From Stratiolaelaps scimitus (taxonomy: Eukaryota; Arthropoda; Arachnida; Mesostigmata; Laelapidae), in the NCBI GenBank assembly GCA_019614645.1, contig JABWDB010000007.1:3224001-3288000 (forward strand): a DNA stretch of 64,000 bases. Direction: 5' to 3'. Below are positions 11,828 to 23,407 of the stretch, one piece after another; positions within the stretch are counted from its first letter, which is position 1; every line of letters starts with the position of its first letter. Position numbers and translations under genes: made by a program. The notes under the pieces are model-generated. The model was not told where the DNA came from. It saw only the letters and a list, made by a program, of their open reading frames with translations, and made no database searches.

Positions 11828-11866
11828 ATCCATTTCGGCCTTTTGGCTGAGATCAACGTATAGTTA
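11828..11866 (+). ncRNA. U2 snRNA 5' fragment, probably a pseudogene
   Basis: TTTCGGCCTTTTGGCTGAGA followed by TCAACGTATAGTT matches the conserved first stem-loop and adjacent bases of U2 snRNA (known form TCGGCCTTTTGGCTAAGATC). Similarity ends after about 40 bases, and the branch-point-pairing region and the Sm site are not seen. This is a truncated copy rather than a working gene. Confidence 0.6.
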
Positions 11867-13371
11867 TTACCAAGTAGACAGGGCGAGACAGAGTGAGACC
11901 CGGCGGCCTAGGAAAGAACTGAATCGAGCCGTCCCGCAACATGCGAGAAACGAAAACGTATTGCCATTGATAGACTTGTTATAGGAAGGCACACAGCCGG
12001 CGTTGAAGGACAAGTGTAGAAAGAGCCCAGGGATGAGTGGCGACAGGGAGGGTTGGCTAGGGTGCAATCGAAGGTCGCTAGGTCTTGGGTTTAGAGTTCC
12101 CGGCAAAATTCGAAATATGATTGCGTCGCGCTGAGGGAAGCCTTATAGGCAATGGGAGCCAATGATGGTGATAAGGCTCTGACTACTTCAGTGATTGATT
12201 AGCGTGCACACTAGGTGCTGCTGCTGCAGGTGCCACAGGAAATATCGATGATTTCGAAGGCCGTCTAGGTGTGTGACACAATGGGTCGGTTAGAAAGATA
12301 GATAGATAGACAATGGAATCATGTGTCAGCCCGAAAACCTTCTTCTCAATGGAATCATGTGTAGGCTAATCATAATTAAAGAGCAGGAATGAACTTGGAG
12401 GCAGCTTACGTGTGTCGGGCAGCACGATACAACGGGTAGAGCTTGTAAGATCTGATGAAAATGGCCCTCACCACGGCACTTTGCACGATAGCTAGCTGAG
12501 GTCGCAAGTGAACAGGTTGAGCTGATTGATTAATTTTCTTAGATATTTATTATACTTTAGATAAATGATTATGCACGTGGCGAGTTTAGGTGTATTTACA
12601 AGAATACACAATGCCTTCGCATCGCAAAATTCACCGCAGAGATTTTTTATGGTTGATGCTGTTTTTAGTTAGCGTACTGCGTTATCAAATCTATATCAGC
12701 TATAATATAAGATTCTATCATGATTTTGATATTGTGACGATCTCGCAAAAAAATCCAGGTTTTTACACACGCCTGATTTTGCATGCCACCGCCAATTTGT
12801 GTTGTTGTCCATTTGGGACTTGCTGTTAGAAACCACGGCAACGACGTCTTTAAGTCCGGAACAATCTTGGTTCAGAGAGATCGCAGCATGTTTATGCATG
12901 CGATGAACTGACTCCATATACAAATCATTACACAAGAAAAGAACTCCGAAAAGCGGTTTGCGGAATCTCTCTCGGAAACTTCCGTCGGCACAGTCATTTA
13001 GAGGAGTGTGTCTCAGCCGCCTCGGAGAGCATCTTGAGACCGTCAACTCCCTCTTTTTGCCAGCCGATGTAGAACAACAATGGGTGTCACTTTGTCGACG
13101 TGATAAACGAGCCCCGCTAATTGCTGCGTCCTTCTAAGTGGGGCGAAAAGGCAGTGGATCCCACTCGCAACTTTGCTCTTATCGCCTTCCTGCCGGGGGA
13201 GGCTGGTGCAGCGGCCTCGCTGCCGAAGCCGAAGCGGTGGTACTTGCGCGAATTGGTAGTCCCGCAGCATTAGGATGGGGCCTCAGAGATCGAGCGCTCT
13301 CATTTAGAGATATCCTTGACCGATTTGGCCATTAATGACAGACATGTACCTCTTATCGATCTGGTACGTAG

Positions 13372-13472
13372 CAAGCGATTGTAGACTGTTATCTCGTGCG
13401 GTGTAACGTTTGCATCTTGCGACACCTACCGAAAAACGGTTGTCGAACGCACTGCGCTATGCCAGTGCGCTT
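13372..13472 (+). CDS. cysteine-rich exon candidate, secreted-domain type
   Basis: An acceptor (...tcttatcgatctggtacgtag) and a GTGAGT donor at 13473 bound a frame of 33 codons plus two bases. It has five cysteines, spaced C-x4-C-x2-C-x9-C-x3-C (for example RCNVCILRHLPKNGCRTHC). The spacing resembles small disulfide-rich extracellular modules, such as antistasin-like or other inhibitor domains, but I cannot assign a family. The exon starts in phase 0 and ends with two spare bases. No neighbouring exon was found with certainty. A second donor (GTAAGC) lies at 13486. Confidence 0.35.
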
Positions 13473-13803
13473 GTGAGTGAGAGAGGTAAGCATTTAACAT
13501 TGTTGTGAAACAGAGCTTGCACTTGACGTGTCTCATGATGATTTTGATATGGTTAAGAGTACGGAGGCGTGATCATGTTGTACGAGTCGCTTCTTCTCAT
13601 TGTCGAATTGAGCGAACAGCGATAGCGATAGCGGCTGCAGGTGGTCGGCTGCATTGGCCGGCTTCGATGTTCCATTTAATTATTGATTTTAATATAAGCA
13701 ATCAACGCAGGATATGGTGACGCCGAATTCAAACAATGCTGGGTGTGAACGATACAAAGAAAGGAACGCTCGAACGGGAATCATACACAATACTTACGCT
13801 CCT

Positions 13804-14425
13804 CTATGGACCGACTAATGGGACTCGAAACTCGTTCTTTCCCTGAGCGATCGCCAGTTCAGGTGACGTCCGGTACAGAGATACTGGGAAGAAGTGGAAA
13901 GAGGACGTTTTCACATGTTCCAGATAAATATCAGGCCGCCGCCTCCGCCGCCTCAGCACCACAATGGAGTATCATTGTGGCTTGGGCTAGGGCAGAATTG
14001 TCCCTTATCTAGCTTCGTTCGTTATCACCAGCTTAACTACGTCGTTCTCAATTGCTGGCCACCCTCAAAGATAGTGTTCCCCGTAACGTTGAATTCTAAA
14101 CTTAGACGTTGCGAGATCTGCGATGGTGGGGGGCGCTTCAATCATCTTCCCTTCTTAGTAATTTCTGTTTGCTATGGTGGTTTCGATAATCGATAACAGT
14201 ACATACTGTACAAAGATGGTACCAAATCACTCACATTTCTCGTAGCCGATAGTTGAATCACTGGTCTCGTAGGCCGCAATCGGGGTACCGAAATTCCTTT
14301 CGAAAGTAGAGTCACCAAATTTTCCAAGTACCTTAGTTGAAGGGTTCCAAATAATATATCTAGTATCTGATTCTCTGCACAGGACTACCAGATCAATACT
14401 AATAATTAGCTCGATGGATTTAGCA
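13804..14425 (-). CDS. last two exons of an unrecognised minus-strand gene
   Basis: Exon 14235-14425 is open for about 63 codons and reads DTRYIIWNPSTKVLGKFGDS and FERNFGTPIAAYETSDSTIG, ending at a GTGAGT donor. The 351-base intron ends in a very strong acceptor (...ctctttccacttcttcccag). Exon 13804-13883 continues in phase with SLYRTSPELAIAQGKNEFRV to a TAG. An ATTAAA-type poly(A) variant occurs on the minus strand near 13676. The 5' edge of the first exon is uncertain, since the frame stays open to a TAA near 14481. A WNPST word recalls plant F-box proteins, but nothing else does, and I do not assign a family. The phase match and acceptor quality are the main support. Confidence 0.45.
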
Positions 14426-15520
14426 CTGACGAAAATTACTTGTGAATTTCGATCTTGACAACAAAGCTGGATAGCTTACAGTCTCAGTACAATAGTTTAC
14501 ACTTTCACATGCAATCCCTGACAATCTTCATTACAATGTGGCATAATTACAGTCCATGCTCTCATCAGTCATACTACTTCTATTGATCGACTAATCAGGC
14601 TTTGAGGAACCACCACTATTTTGGCAGAGGTGTAGTCACAATGATCTCATTTCGGCCGGACTAGTTCTAATCCCACAAAAGAGTCCGATGCTCTGCAGCA
14701 TTTTAGTGTAAATCGCCACACTTGAATCATAACGCGCTCCATTGGGAAAAATATGACAGCCAGAACTCTGTACACATTATGTTCTGCCCTGCTCTGCTGA
14801 GAATCTGCCCGGAAAATTTACCCTAACTATTATGTATAATTAATGAACGTCCGAGTCGCGGCATTCATTTTTGGTGACATCTCATTTACCCCAAGCAAAC
14901 CATGCGTACACGTCACCAGGATACGGGATTTCCGCGTATACCTTGAACAGAACTTATAAAAAGGTTAGATGTTCTCTGTTGTCTGTGTCGGTCGACTCAG
15001 TTCGCCGTTCGCGCGGGTTTCCATTTTAGTGAAAATGGCGAGTCAGGAGACTTATGGAACAAGGCGATGGTCGTTGTTCATGCTCAGCATGAAACAGTTG
15101 AGATGATTTACCTGGGCAACCAAGGTTGCTTAGAGTTTTTGGTGGTAAACAATGAATTCGGAATAAATGAATGTATTATATAATTCGACTAGTTTACCTG
15201 ACGATCGAGTTGAGAATATGTCAGCGAGTATGTTGATAGCGCGTTAGCGAAGACCAATGTCTTGAGTGTTTTTTGAGTGATTTTGAGTCATGTAAGGATG
15301 GCTGTTATGAGGGCGTTTGCCCGATTTCAATTCACCGGTCACTCCATCAGGCGATCTTCGTAGTAAGCACGCTGTTCGGAAAATAATGACGCCTTGCCTT
15401 GCCGTAAGCGCAACGCTAGGAAAGCTGATGTGACTCAGCATCAGTACCTGGTCAAATCTCTCTGATGAACAGGAATATTAGGGGAGAAATCGCTATAGTA
15501 ACACCTTCTACTTCCATTCG
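14426..15520. other. no firm gene; possible upstream region of the 13804 gene
   Basis: The open frame continuing beyond 14425 could be additional minus-strand exon, up to a stop near 14481. A GTAAGC donor-like site lies at about 14485 on the minus strand. Otherwise it holds only short frames. Confidence 0.3.
14955..15002 (+). promoter_or_regulatory. TATA box and initiator-like pair
   Basis: TATAAAAAGG at 14955 is followed by TCAGTT at 14997, resembling an arthropod TATA/initiator pair. The 44-base spacing is longer than the usual 30 or so. A short frame beginning ATGGCGAGTCAGG starts at 15034 but stops after 23 codons, so any first exon would need a splice. Confidence 0.22.
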
Positions 15521-15790
15521 TTAATGGCGACCCTTCGGTTTTTGCGAAGGATACACACGTATTTCACTCTCATCACTACGTAAGTATGCTGAATCCCATT
15601 TTGGACTTAATCTCTCTTGCATATACGCATTCGTAACCATAAGACCAACCCAGAGGCGGGTTTCTAGCTGTGGGCGGACGCGATATATTCCTATTTTATA
15701 GGATATTTTTGGCGAGGTAGACTTTATTGGCTTCATGGCTTGGTCTGGTGGACAAGTGTAGCGATACCGTGTAATATAATAGAATTTCAA
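15521..15790 (-). CDS. weak minus-strand exon candidate
   Basis: The minus-strand frame is open for 89 codons and reads, for example, PQLETRLWVGLMVTNAYMQE, ending SQKPKGRH. A possible acceptor (...cacttgtccaccag) lies near 15745 and a GTAGTG donor-like site near 15575. No partner in phase and no poly(A) signal were found. I list it because composition is protein-like. Chance frames of this length are expected in 64 kb. Confidence 0.2.
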   Translation of the reverse strand: MKFYYITRYRYTCPPDQAMKPIKSTSPKISYKIGIYRVRPQLETRLWVGLMVTNAYMQERLSPKWDSAYLRSDESEIRVYPSQKPKGRH

Positions 15791-16364
15791 TGTCGTTCGA
15801 TCACTCTATACATACATTGTCGGTGTTCGCTGTTTTGAGTGCACTCATGTAGATGAACCAGCGTTCACCGTCCGATGAGAGGTGACAGTAGCAAAGGCGA
15901 CTCGGCGAGTGATCTGGGGGTAACTTCAGATACATGAAGACCCGCCCACGTAAAATCCCACGTGATGGATGCGATGATCTGACGATGGCAGCTGCAAGGG
16001 ATGATTTTCCCAAGTTTCTCTCTCATAGGGAGTGTGTACGAGTGTGTGTGTGTGTGTGTAAAGCATGAAGCTCATAACGGTGAGGGTGTTCTGAGCCGTG
16101 GGCAGGCTCATACGTAGAGCCGGCAAAGCCCGCCTACTCCGAGTATTCATCTTAACTGTGGGCGAAACGTTCACACTTTGGTTAGCCACACTGTTGCCGG
16201 ACATACTTAATTCAAAACGATCCGTTTCATTTTTAGCAGGATCGCAGGATCACAATGCCAGCATCTGGTGCTGGTAGATAGTATGGTGTACAAGAGATGA
16301 GGCTGAATAACCTTAGGAATACGTATTACTCAGTATCACTATACCAAAATAGTTAAAGGCAAAA

Positions 16365-16435
16365 GTTTGCCCGGATCGGGAATTGATCCGACATCAACGA
16401 CAGCAGCGATAGCACGCTCTAGATTACCTTGTACA
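16365..16435 (-). repeat. tRNA-derived SINE fragment
   Basis: On the minus strand GGATCAATTCCCGATCCGGG resembles a B box in a T-arm, preceded by an eroded A-box-like segment around GAGCGTGCTATCGCTG. Confidence 0.4.
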
Positions 16436-18841
16436 TACGTATAGTATACACCCTGTGGCATTCATACTGGGAATTTAACAGTTTATAGACCGAGTTGTAA
16501 CATTACGCAACTGCTCGTCAGCAAATAGAACATGAAAGATTAAAGTATATGAAAACTCTACGTAAGCCTCTATGTAACTGTATGTTAGCCTGGCGGACCT
16601 GTAACTTATTTACGTCCCCACGTGGTCCGTGTCGTGCACACGCAACCGTTGACGCAGACAGCTTATCCTAGCTGGCTGCCTCGAGTACAGGACTAACTTG
16701 AGATCAGTAGTCCTGTCGACACACGGCTAGATATATGCGAGAGCAGTAATAATTCTAATGGAGAGCCCAGTGATGTGTCATAATTTTTACCGATACTCAG
16801 GTCACAGTCAAGAGCGGAGAGAGAGTGTATAGTTTCCCTGAGTATTTCTAGTAGATCGCGCTAGCATTTCTAGGCTGTCGCTGACCCGTGGTGATTTGCG
16901 TGAGTGCAGCAGGAGCGGTTCCTTTCAACGGTGGCACACGCCTCTATCGTCACGGTGGGCTGAGCGACTTCAATGGCCGTGGCTGCAGCAGCAGCAGCGG
17001 TACACCGGCCTGGAGCAGCGATAATTCCCAAGCGAGCTTCCGCGTTATGACCATCTTCTCGACAAGGGGGAAAAATCTCATAAATCCAGGACACGACGGG
17101 AAAAGAATGGCTTCCTTGGTCCCTATGGTCCTATAGTCAGTCCTGCGTCGGTTCTCGTATACCCAACCCGCAACCACACCCAGACAGACGTCGGCGCCGT
17201 TTCCACTGGACGCTCGTTTGGCGAGAAATATCATCTCGTTCGTACCGTCATACCATATAATGTACAATGATATACAAAATGTAAAATTTGCCAAATGACC
17301 GCAACCAAATTGTCCCATAGCGAGGCGTGCAAGGCGAGGTGAAGTTAAAGAGAAAAAAAAACAACGCCCAGTTCATGTGTTTATGCATGTGTGTGTGTGT
17401 GTTTGTATCTAGAAGGCTCAATTAATGGGAAAAATTCGTCACAAAATTAAACACCCGCGACAATATAGTGTAGTGACAGTCACCGTATTATTGCGACGTC
17501 GACAATTCTTTCTCATCGTGCAAAATATTGGACATAGATAACATCACCTTGCACGCTTTGTATGGGGCTACGGCACGCGATGTCTACGGACATCGAAATA
17601 TTACTAATCTCTAACAGTGGATACGTGACGTACTATTTCGGCGTTTGCTTTATACCATAATAACAATAATAAAAGTGGTGTCTCCAAACTCCTACAGGAT
17701 ACCACAAAATTGCTTGGATTAAACCAGACTCGCATAGCTGTCTGTTTTAGAGCAATTGTACTGGCTTGGCAGAACTGTTCGTTTCCAACTAGATTTATAG
17801 CTGTCCGAATTGTGTAGGTCTCCTGCAAAAAAAGTAGTCATAAATGAATCACAGATGATAAGCAACCCGCTCGGTATTTCGAATAAATAAGTGACTATAT
17901 TTCGAAGGCTGTTGACCTGACCGTTATTCTCGGTTTGTCAACGAGGACGCCCACGACACCTTGTGCAAAATGAACACTAAACGGTTTTTTTTCTGCGAAC
18001 CTACCACCCAGCCGATGACACTGTGATACACAACATATTATCGCATTATTAAAATGTAAGCCTTAATCCTCGGCCGCAGCGCAACGTTTGAAAAGCATTT
18101 GAAAATCCGTCCCATATGTTGCAGTCTACCTGAGCTAATTTTTCCCTGCCCACGATTTGGAATTGCAAATTGCGTGACACCACATGCTACACAACATACA
18201 TGCAATCAACAAGCAACACCTGGCGGCTGTCAATCTCAAGTTAGAAGCGAGACGCACCCGCTCAGTTACAAACTTGCACACAGAGAAGTTCGTTCGCCGG
18301 CCACTTTCAATCTGTCCTCTTCAACTGCCTCGCTTAACGATTCGATATGGAACTGCCTCAGCTTTCCCCAGAGCTGACTTCGAAGCGAGGAGCTGTTTTT
18401 GTAGAAAAGGCCAAGGTCACACGTTCCTGGGGCCCCATGCGACTTGCAAACCACTCTAGCTAGTGTCGTAAAATATGCTAAACGTTATTAGATCTCATTA
18501 ACGCTCTAACTATAAACCCATTTCGGGCGCCATTATGCATTATCTCTCTATGACTGCGGACAGTTGGGATTCATTGTAGTATTTAGTTCTGTGAAAGGCG
18601 GCTATTCGCGGGGCCAGTAATCAGGAGGGCATTGTTTTTATTCGCACACGTTCGTGCTCTCTTTGGACCGACTAGGGCGTAGCCATTTCGTCATATCGCC
18701 GGGTGAACGGTGTACAACGCTTCCCACGATGTGCGCATTGTAAACGTGTCCTGATCCAGAACGCTTGCCCAGGAGAACTTTTCAAGGCTTCTGGAAACGG
18801 TTGAAATCCGTTCAGTGTCAGAGTAACCCCCCAGAGTAACC

Positions 18842-18864
18842 TATATATATATATATATATATAT
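18842..18864. repeat. (TA)n microsatellite
   Basis: Pure dinucleotide run. Confidence 0.9.
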
Positions 18865-19631
18865 TGTGGGCCTATGCTTAGAACATCTGAAACATAACCA
18901 CCGTGCCTGCTACATGCTATCTAATGTTCTTCTTGTAATAGGAATTTTACGTTCGGAGATGGGCTTGTAGTGATTAATTGTGATTATCGCCGATTTTGCG
19001 GGAGCTTGACGTGGACCAGGCTTTATCTACATTAAACATATCTACACATCTGACATTACTTGAAACTATCAGGGCTGGCTACTCCGTTAGCGCGCAGCGT
19101 AACACATTTTACCGGAGAGAAACGCCAGTTATTTTCAAAAATTAATTGCATTTCGCGCTAGCTTGGCAACTGAACATTGACACGAAGCACGACTAAATGA
19201 AAAAAAAGCGGTCACCTAGTGCTGCGAGGAAATGTCGGGGCCTTGTGTTTCTGTTATCCACCCTGTCAAGAACACACAGACAGAGGATGCTGATAACAAA
19301 ACTAAAAAATTCATCCGTGTCTGGCAGCATTTGAGCCCAGTGTCACCGTTCGCCTCTTGTCTAGCAATCCAGGACGTTCACCGCTGGCCCACCTGCGGGA
19401 CATACAACTACCACAACTAAACAAAATGTGCTTATAACACACATTAGTTAAATATCACTCGCACAATAGAAAGTCTAGTAAAAACAGAGTGTTTTTTTTA
19501 ACATATTCAATTGAATCTAGACAATGACCGTGATTGAGTTAGCTGTTAATTCTTTTTGCAACCATTCGTCAGTGCAAACATTATCACTTTTGTCGGCAAC
19601 AAAATATATTATATATAATATATACCTAGCT

Positions 19632-19665
19632 GCTGTTATTATAATGAATACATTATTATAACAGC
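19632..19665. repeat. 15-bp near-perfect inverted repeat
   Basis: GCTGTTATTATAATG and CATTATTATAACAGC pair with one mismatch across a 4-base loop. Confidence 0.75.
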
Positions 19666-20166
19666 TTCAGGTCCTCCGAAGGACAAGTATATTCATAGAA
19701 AATGAAACTCCCATGCACTCGTATGTATTATAAATTCTCGTATACGTAGGGACCGATTGCGCAGCTGTCAGATTCAATTTCCTCTTGCCAGTCAGGCGTT
19801 GATATTAGAGAGCTAATATTGAGACTGAGTCAGATGGGCATCATATCGTTAGGCCACGCGCGAAGAGCTTATTCAAGCGTTGAGCACCTCGGACATAGTC
19901 GAACCTCAGCGTTGTAGACCACGTACATGCGAGCATCCACCTAAATTCATTTCTACGTTTTCCAGTTTAATTAAGACGCATGCGAGACGATCTAGCTTAC
20001 CATGAAAGATTAAAATTAAAGCATGCGCGCATGTGCTTCCATGAGGTGTGTTATAGGGTGATACATATAAGGTCGGAAAATTCGGGAACATTCTGTTAAC
20101 TTGCACGTAATATATAAAAAACGTCGGTTCTCATGGACAAGCAACCACGCCATATCAATGCAGCGC

Positions 20167-20220
20167 ATATATACGTATATATATATGTATATATATATAT
20201 ATATATATATAATATGTATA
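20167..20220. repeat. (TA)n microsatellite, interrupted
   Basis: TA run broken by CG and TG steps. Confidence 0.85.
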
Positions 20221-21792
20221 TTGAAGTCACTAATATCATATATAGGGACACGAAGCTACAAATTCGATACAGTCCGCTGAACGCCGCGGATAATTATATC
20301 TAGAGCTATCACGTGGCTATGCTTATAGCGAATATCACAGTACAGATCTTGATTATTGCGCATCAGTGGAATTAAATTACCCACTCTATATGCACTTGTC
20401 CGCTCGACGGCATCACGCGGATGCAATATGTGACTTGAAATGAACAGAGGCCTGATGTTAACGACAGCAGAAGCAGGACGAGAAGTGAACATGAATTCGA
20501 TATGCGACCCTGATTACTGATTACCGAGTCTGAGGTCTCAACAAATGAGCACCCAATATGAGGAAAAAAAACTTCATCAAGCAGAGATTGATGCTGGAAC
20601 AAGCCTGTCTCGCAACACACACACACATTTACCGCACAGCGAGTCGAAGCAGGGCGTTTCCTGCTGCTCAGGCGAATCAAACCTCTCGGACTGGAGCACT
20701 CAGTAGCAGCTGGACGGAAATACAACATGGTCTCGATTGGCCTCCTGTGAGACCACCGAGAACACCGGGACCTGTCGAGTAGAACCCGGAAGACGAACTG
20801 AGCACAATTAGCCTGAGATGACAACAACAATATTAGCATTGAGGACATCGGGGTCACCTGGATAGAAGCTTGTTAGGAGGAGTCCTTTGGGAGTCGAGAC
20901 AACAGGACGAGGCATGGTAACTAATGGTAGATTTCTAATAGCTAAAATTCGAAAGTGTAACCTCTCTATAAAATATTTGTTTTAATTACACATAATCAAA
21001 TACATGTCCAACCTTTGTTAGGTAGTAGTAACTTCGTTTGATAGCATAAATAATAATCTCTCATATTTCATTATTTTCGCCATTTAGTTATTTGTACATT
21101 TATTATACTACAAGACAAAGAGTGTTCCTTAAATCAATGAATTTAAATGTCAAAACCAACAAATAATAATTAACACTAATGATAACAATACAACATGTAT
21201 TATTGTTGTTGTTGAAATGTTCTGATGCTTCGAAATAATAATAGTTCATCAAGTTGTGCAGAACACGCCCACTCACTCGACACCAACCGCGAATGGTTAT
21301 ATCGTCGAGTTAACGATCAGACACTAAAGGCTCACTCCTTAACTCAGCAGAGTAAAAAAAAACGAGAGACTAGATGCGAAGGAAAACTCTAGAGTCATCA
21401 ATATATCAAGCCTATGTTTAAAAGGGGCTCCGTTAGTCTGCGAAAGCGGGAATTATCCACTCATTATCTGAGTTAAGATGGCGTAGTCCCATATCTTAGA
21501 GCATTGCTCACACGCTGGTTCCGATCGAATGCGAACTCTTTCACGAAATTTGTGAAATGTTCTTTATGCCGAAGACGATTAGCGGATGAAAAACCCTCAT
21601 GTCGTACTCATCGCACAGCAAAAGAGAGGTTCCCGCCTATCGTTAACGCTGTTATGAAACTAATTAATGTTATCCGTTGTTTCATAGTTTACGTCGAAAC
21701 AAACACTAAACACTTTTGAGCCTAAGATACCAAATCAGTTATAGGAGTTAGAAATACCCGAATGCCCGTCCTTTGAACTACTAGGAAGATAT

Positions 21793-21795
<3 letters not shown>

Positions 21796-21822
<27 letters not shown>
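21796..21822. repeat. (TA)n microsatellite
   Basis: Pure dinucleotide run just before the SINE-A copy. Confidence 0.9.
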
Positions 21823-21823
<1 letters not shown>

Positions 21824-21911
21824 TCAGAGTTAATAGAGCCGCATCTAGATGCTCTTTTACGTTAGGCTCAATATCTGACGAGTTGCGCATGCTATTTATG
21901 ATTTCAAACGG

Positions 21912-22078
21912 TTTTTTTTTGAAGGGCCGACTCCTAGCTAACGTTTAGCGTGCACGGTATCGCTTCGTAAGACGGACTCCTAAATGCAAATGTGCAACGA
22001 TGAGGATTGAACCCGTGCACGTACATGTCTCCTCCGGTCGCAAGGCGCACACGAATGCACCACCAGGCCACCGGGCTT
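21912..22078 (-). repeat. SINE family A, most complete copy
   Basis: Read on the minus strand it has an A-box-like TGGCCTGGTGGT (22059-22070), a B-box-like GGTTCAATCC (22004-22013), a unique body ending GGAGTCGGCCCTTC and an A-run of nine (21912-21920). This is the layout of a tRNA-derived SINE of about 165 bases. It is the only copy of this family here that keeps both promoter boxes. Confidence 0.65.
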
Positions 22079-22286
22079 CTAATCGCAGAGTACTGCGTGC
22101 CACATAGTGCTGCGTACCTATCTCTCTCTCTCTTTGCTGCTAGCCGCATCGACAGTAGGAGCCGCGGCTCGCCGAAATGAACGCGTAGACGTACATAACG
22201 GATAAAAATTTTCGCCAAATCTTTTAAAATGACCGCCAAGGCATAGGGCGTCAACGGGCGTCGAGTCCAGCTCTAAAGCAGGCCCC

Positions 22287-22307
22287 CTCTCTCTCTCTCT
22301 CTCTCTC
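22287..22307. repeat. (CT)n microsatellite
   Basis: CT run. A shorter TC run lies at 22121. Confidence 0.85.
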
Positions 22308-22624
22308 GCGCCTCAGGCCACTCCGAGGTCTTCGTTGCCATAAGGGATGATCGGGTTCACAAAAACCGTCGCCCGTGGGCTCTTAGCCGAACTATCTCTG
22401 AACGCTGTTCACTCAGGATGGCACATGGGGGTTCGCGTAGGATGGGGCGTTCGCTTAAAAACGATCCAGAACGACGCTCTAAGCTGTGCGACGATGCCGC
22501 TTTAAGTGTGCGTTCGTCGCACAGGGTCGTATATATTTTTCGGCCGAAGGCCGTCTTCGCAGTTGCTATTCGCAGTTACTCCTTCACGTTGTGACCGAGA
22601 CTTGAAGGGCTCTAAGCCGTCGGT

Positions 22625-22870
22625 GTGACCGTAAGGGAAGCAAGAGATGGCGTCCTACTTGAGATACACGAGAGCGGTGACATAAGCATATGGGAGGTGC
22701 CTTTCTGCTCTAGGAAGCGTCGGGAATACATCATCGACATGCATCATGGCCTATCGCACGTGCGCCCTTTTGCAAACAGCCTGCAGACGGCGGACTGCAG
22801 GCTAGCTAGACAGGCCGAAAAGGGCCAGGACCTGCCGAAGGCCTGGGCCCACACAACGGTGGACCATTAG
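22625..22870 (+). CDS. open frame with coding-like base bias, weak
   Basis: About 81 codons are open to a TAG at 22868-22870. It reads, for example, VLLEIHESGDISIWEVPFCS and HGLSHVRPFANSLQTADCRL, with many third positions G or C. The frame is preceded closely by a stop, and the only nearby acceptor-like AG (near 22632) lacks a pyrimidine tract. There is no ATG at the start of the frame and no poly(A) signal. It could be an exon or a decayed coding fragment. Confidence 0.22.
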   Translation: MTVREARDGVLLEIHESGDISIWEVPFCSRKRREYIIDMHHGLSHVRPFANSLQTADCRLARQAEKGQDLPKAWAHTTVDH

Positions 22871-23223
22871 AGAGAGCGGGCACCAACCAACCCACTGCTG
22901 CCGCGACATTAAGGTCAGCCGATCCCAGAGGCCAGCCAAGAAGGTACATTATATACGGAGGTATGTGCATACGTATAGACATCGATAGCGACTGTGCTCA
23001 TTCGAATATCTTGCAGAAAGCTAAGTGGTTCCCCGCGTTTGCTGAGCATTTTTATGAGAAGAAGGACCTTACTAAGTTGAGATTTATCAAAAATCGTACA
23101 GAGGCGACGTAAGCGACTGGAGCGTTTCGGGAAGAGATACGAGTATCTAAATAATAAATATTACACTATATTAATAATTCGGGTATTTATGCAACTGGGC
23201 AGATACGTTATTTTTTTTTGTAG

Positions 23224-23407
23224 AAATTCTCGGAATAGCATGGCGGTGCGCGATGACCAAAATATAGTGTATGTACTGAAGCTATTCACAAGAACAGATT
23301 CGGTACACACATACCCACTAGTTTGCGAGCGAAACACAAGCATTCTTTGTATTTATATGATGTCCCCTGTAGTAGTGGAGCAAACACTTTCAAATAAAGT
23401 GTCCTAG
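23224..23407 (+). CDS. candidate terminal exon with its own AATAAA
   Basis: A strong acceptor (...cgttatttttttttgtag) precedes one base and then 60 codons open to a TAG. The frame reads MAVRDDQNIVYVLKLFTRTD and VHTYPLVCERNTSILCIYMM. An AATAAA at 23393-23398 lies just before the stop, so cleavage shortly after it would give a very short 3' untranslated region. The previous exon must end with two spare bases and was not identified. No domain is recognised. The hydrophobic stretch SILCIYMM is too short for a clear membrane span. Confidence 0.36.

Larger units (their letters stand above)
9346..13371. other. non-coding stretch with SINE pieces and a U2 fragment
   Basis: It holds a (TA)n run at 10427, SINE-A and SINE-B remnants near 10.8-11.0 kb, a GAAGT tandem at 11293 and the U2-like fragment at 11828. 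A repeated CAATGGAATCATGTGT occurs near 12311 and 12350. Open frames at 9566-9787 and 11323-11757 lack splice or poly(A) support. Confidence 0.4.
15791..21911. other. long stretch without a supported gene
   Basis: It contains (TG)n at 16041 and 17387, (TA)n at 18842 and 20167, a tRNA-like fragment at 16365 and a near-perfect 15-bp inverted repeat at 19632. An acceptor and a GTGAGT donor near 16872 and 16899 enclose only nine codons. A minus-strand frame at 20372-20857 begins with a hydrophobic stretch but has no convincing donor. Confidence 0.4.

Noticed and set aside
13505..13720. Frame with SSHC and GGRLHW suggesting the catalytic-histidine exon of a serine protease
   Set aside because: The TAAHC core is not matched, there is no good acceptor, and the phase with 5925-5990 cannot be tested.
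14300..14400. WNPST word recalling plant F-box-associated domains
   Set aside because: Only about six residues fit. The rest of the domain is absent and the setting looks like an arthropod genome.
20372..20857. 161-codon minus-strand frame starting with a signal-peptide-like segment
   Set aside because: The listed start is GTG, the downstream part is arginine- and serine-rich without motifs, and no donor fits after the hydrophobic segment.
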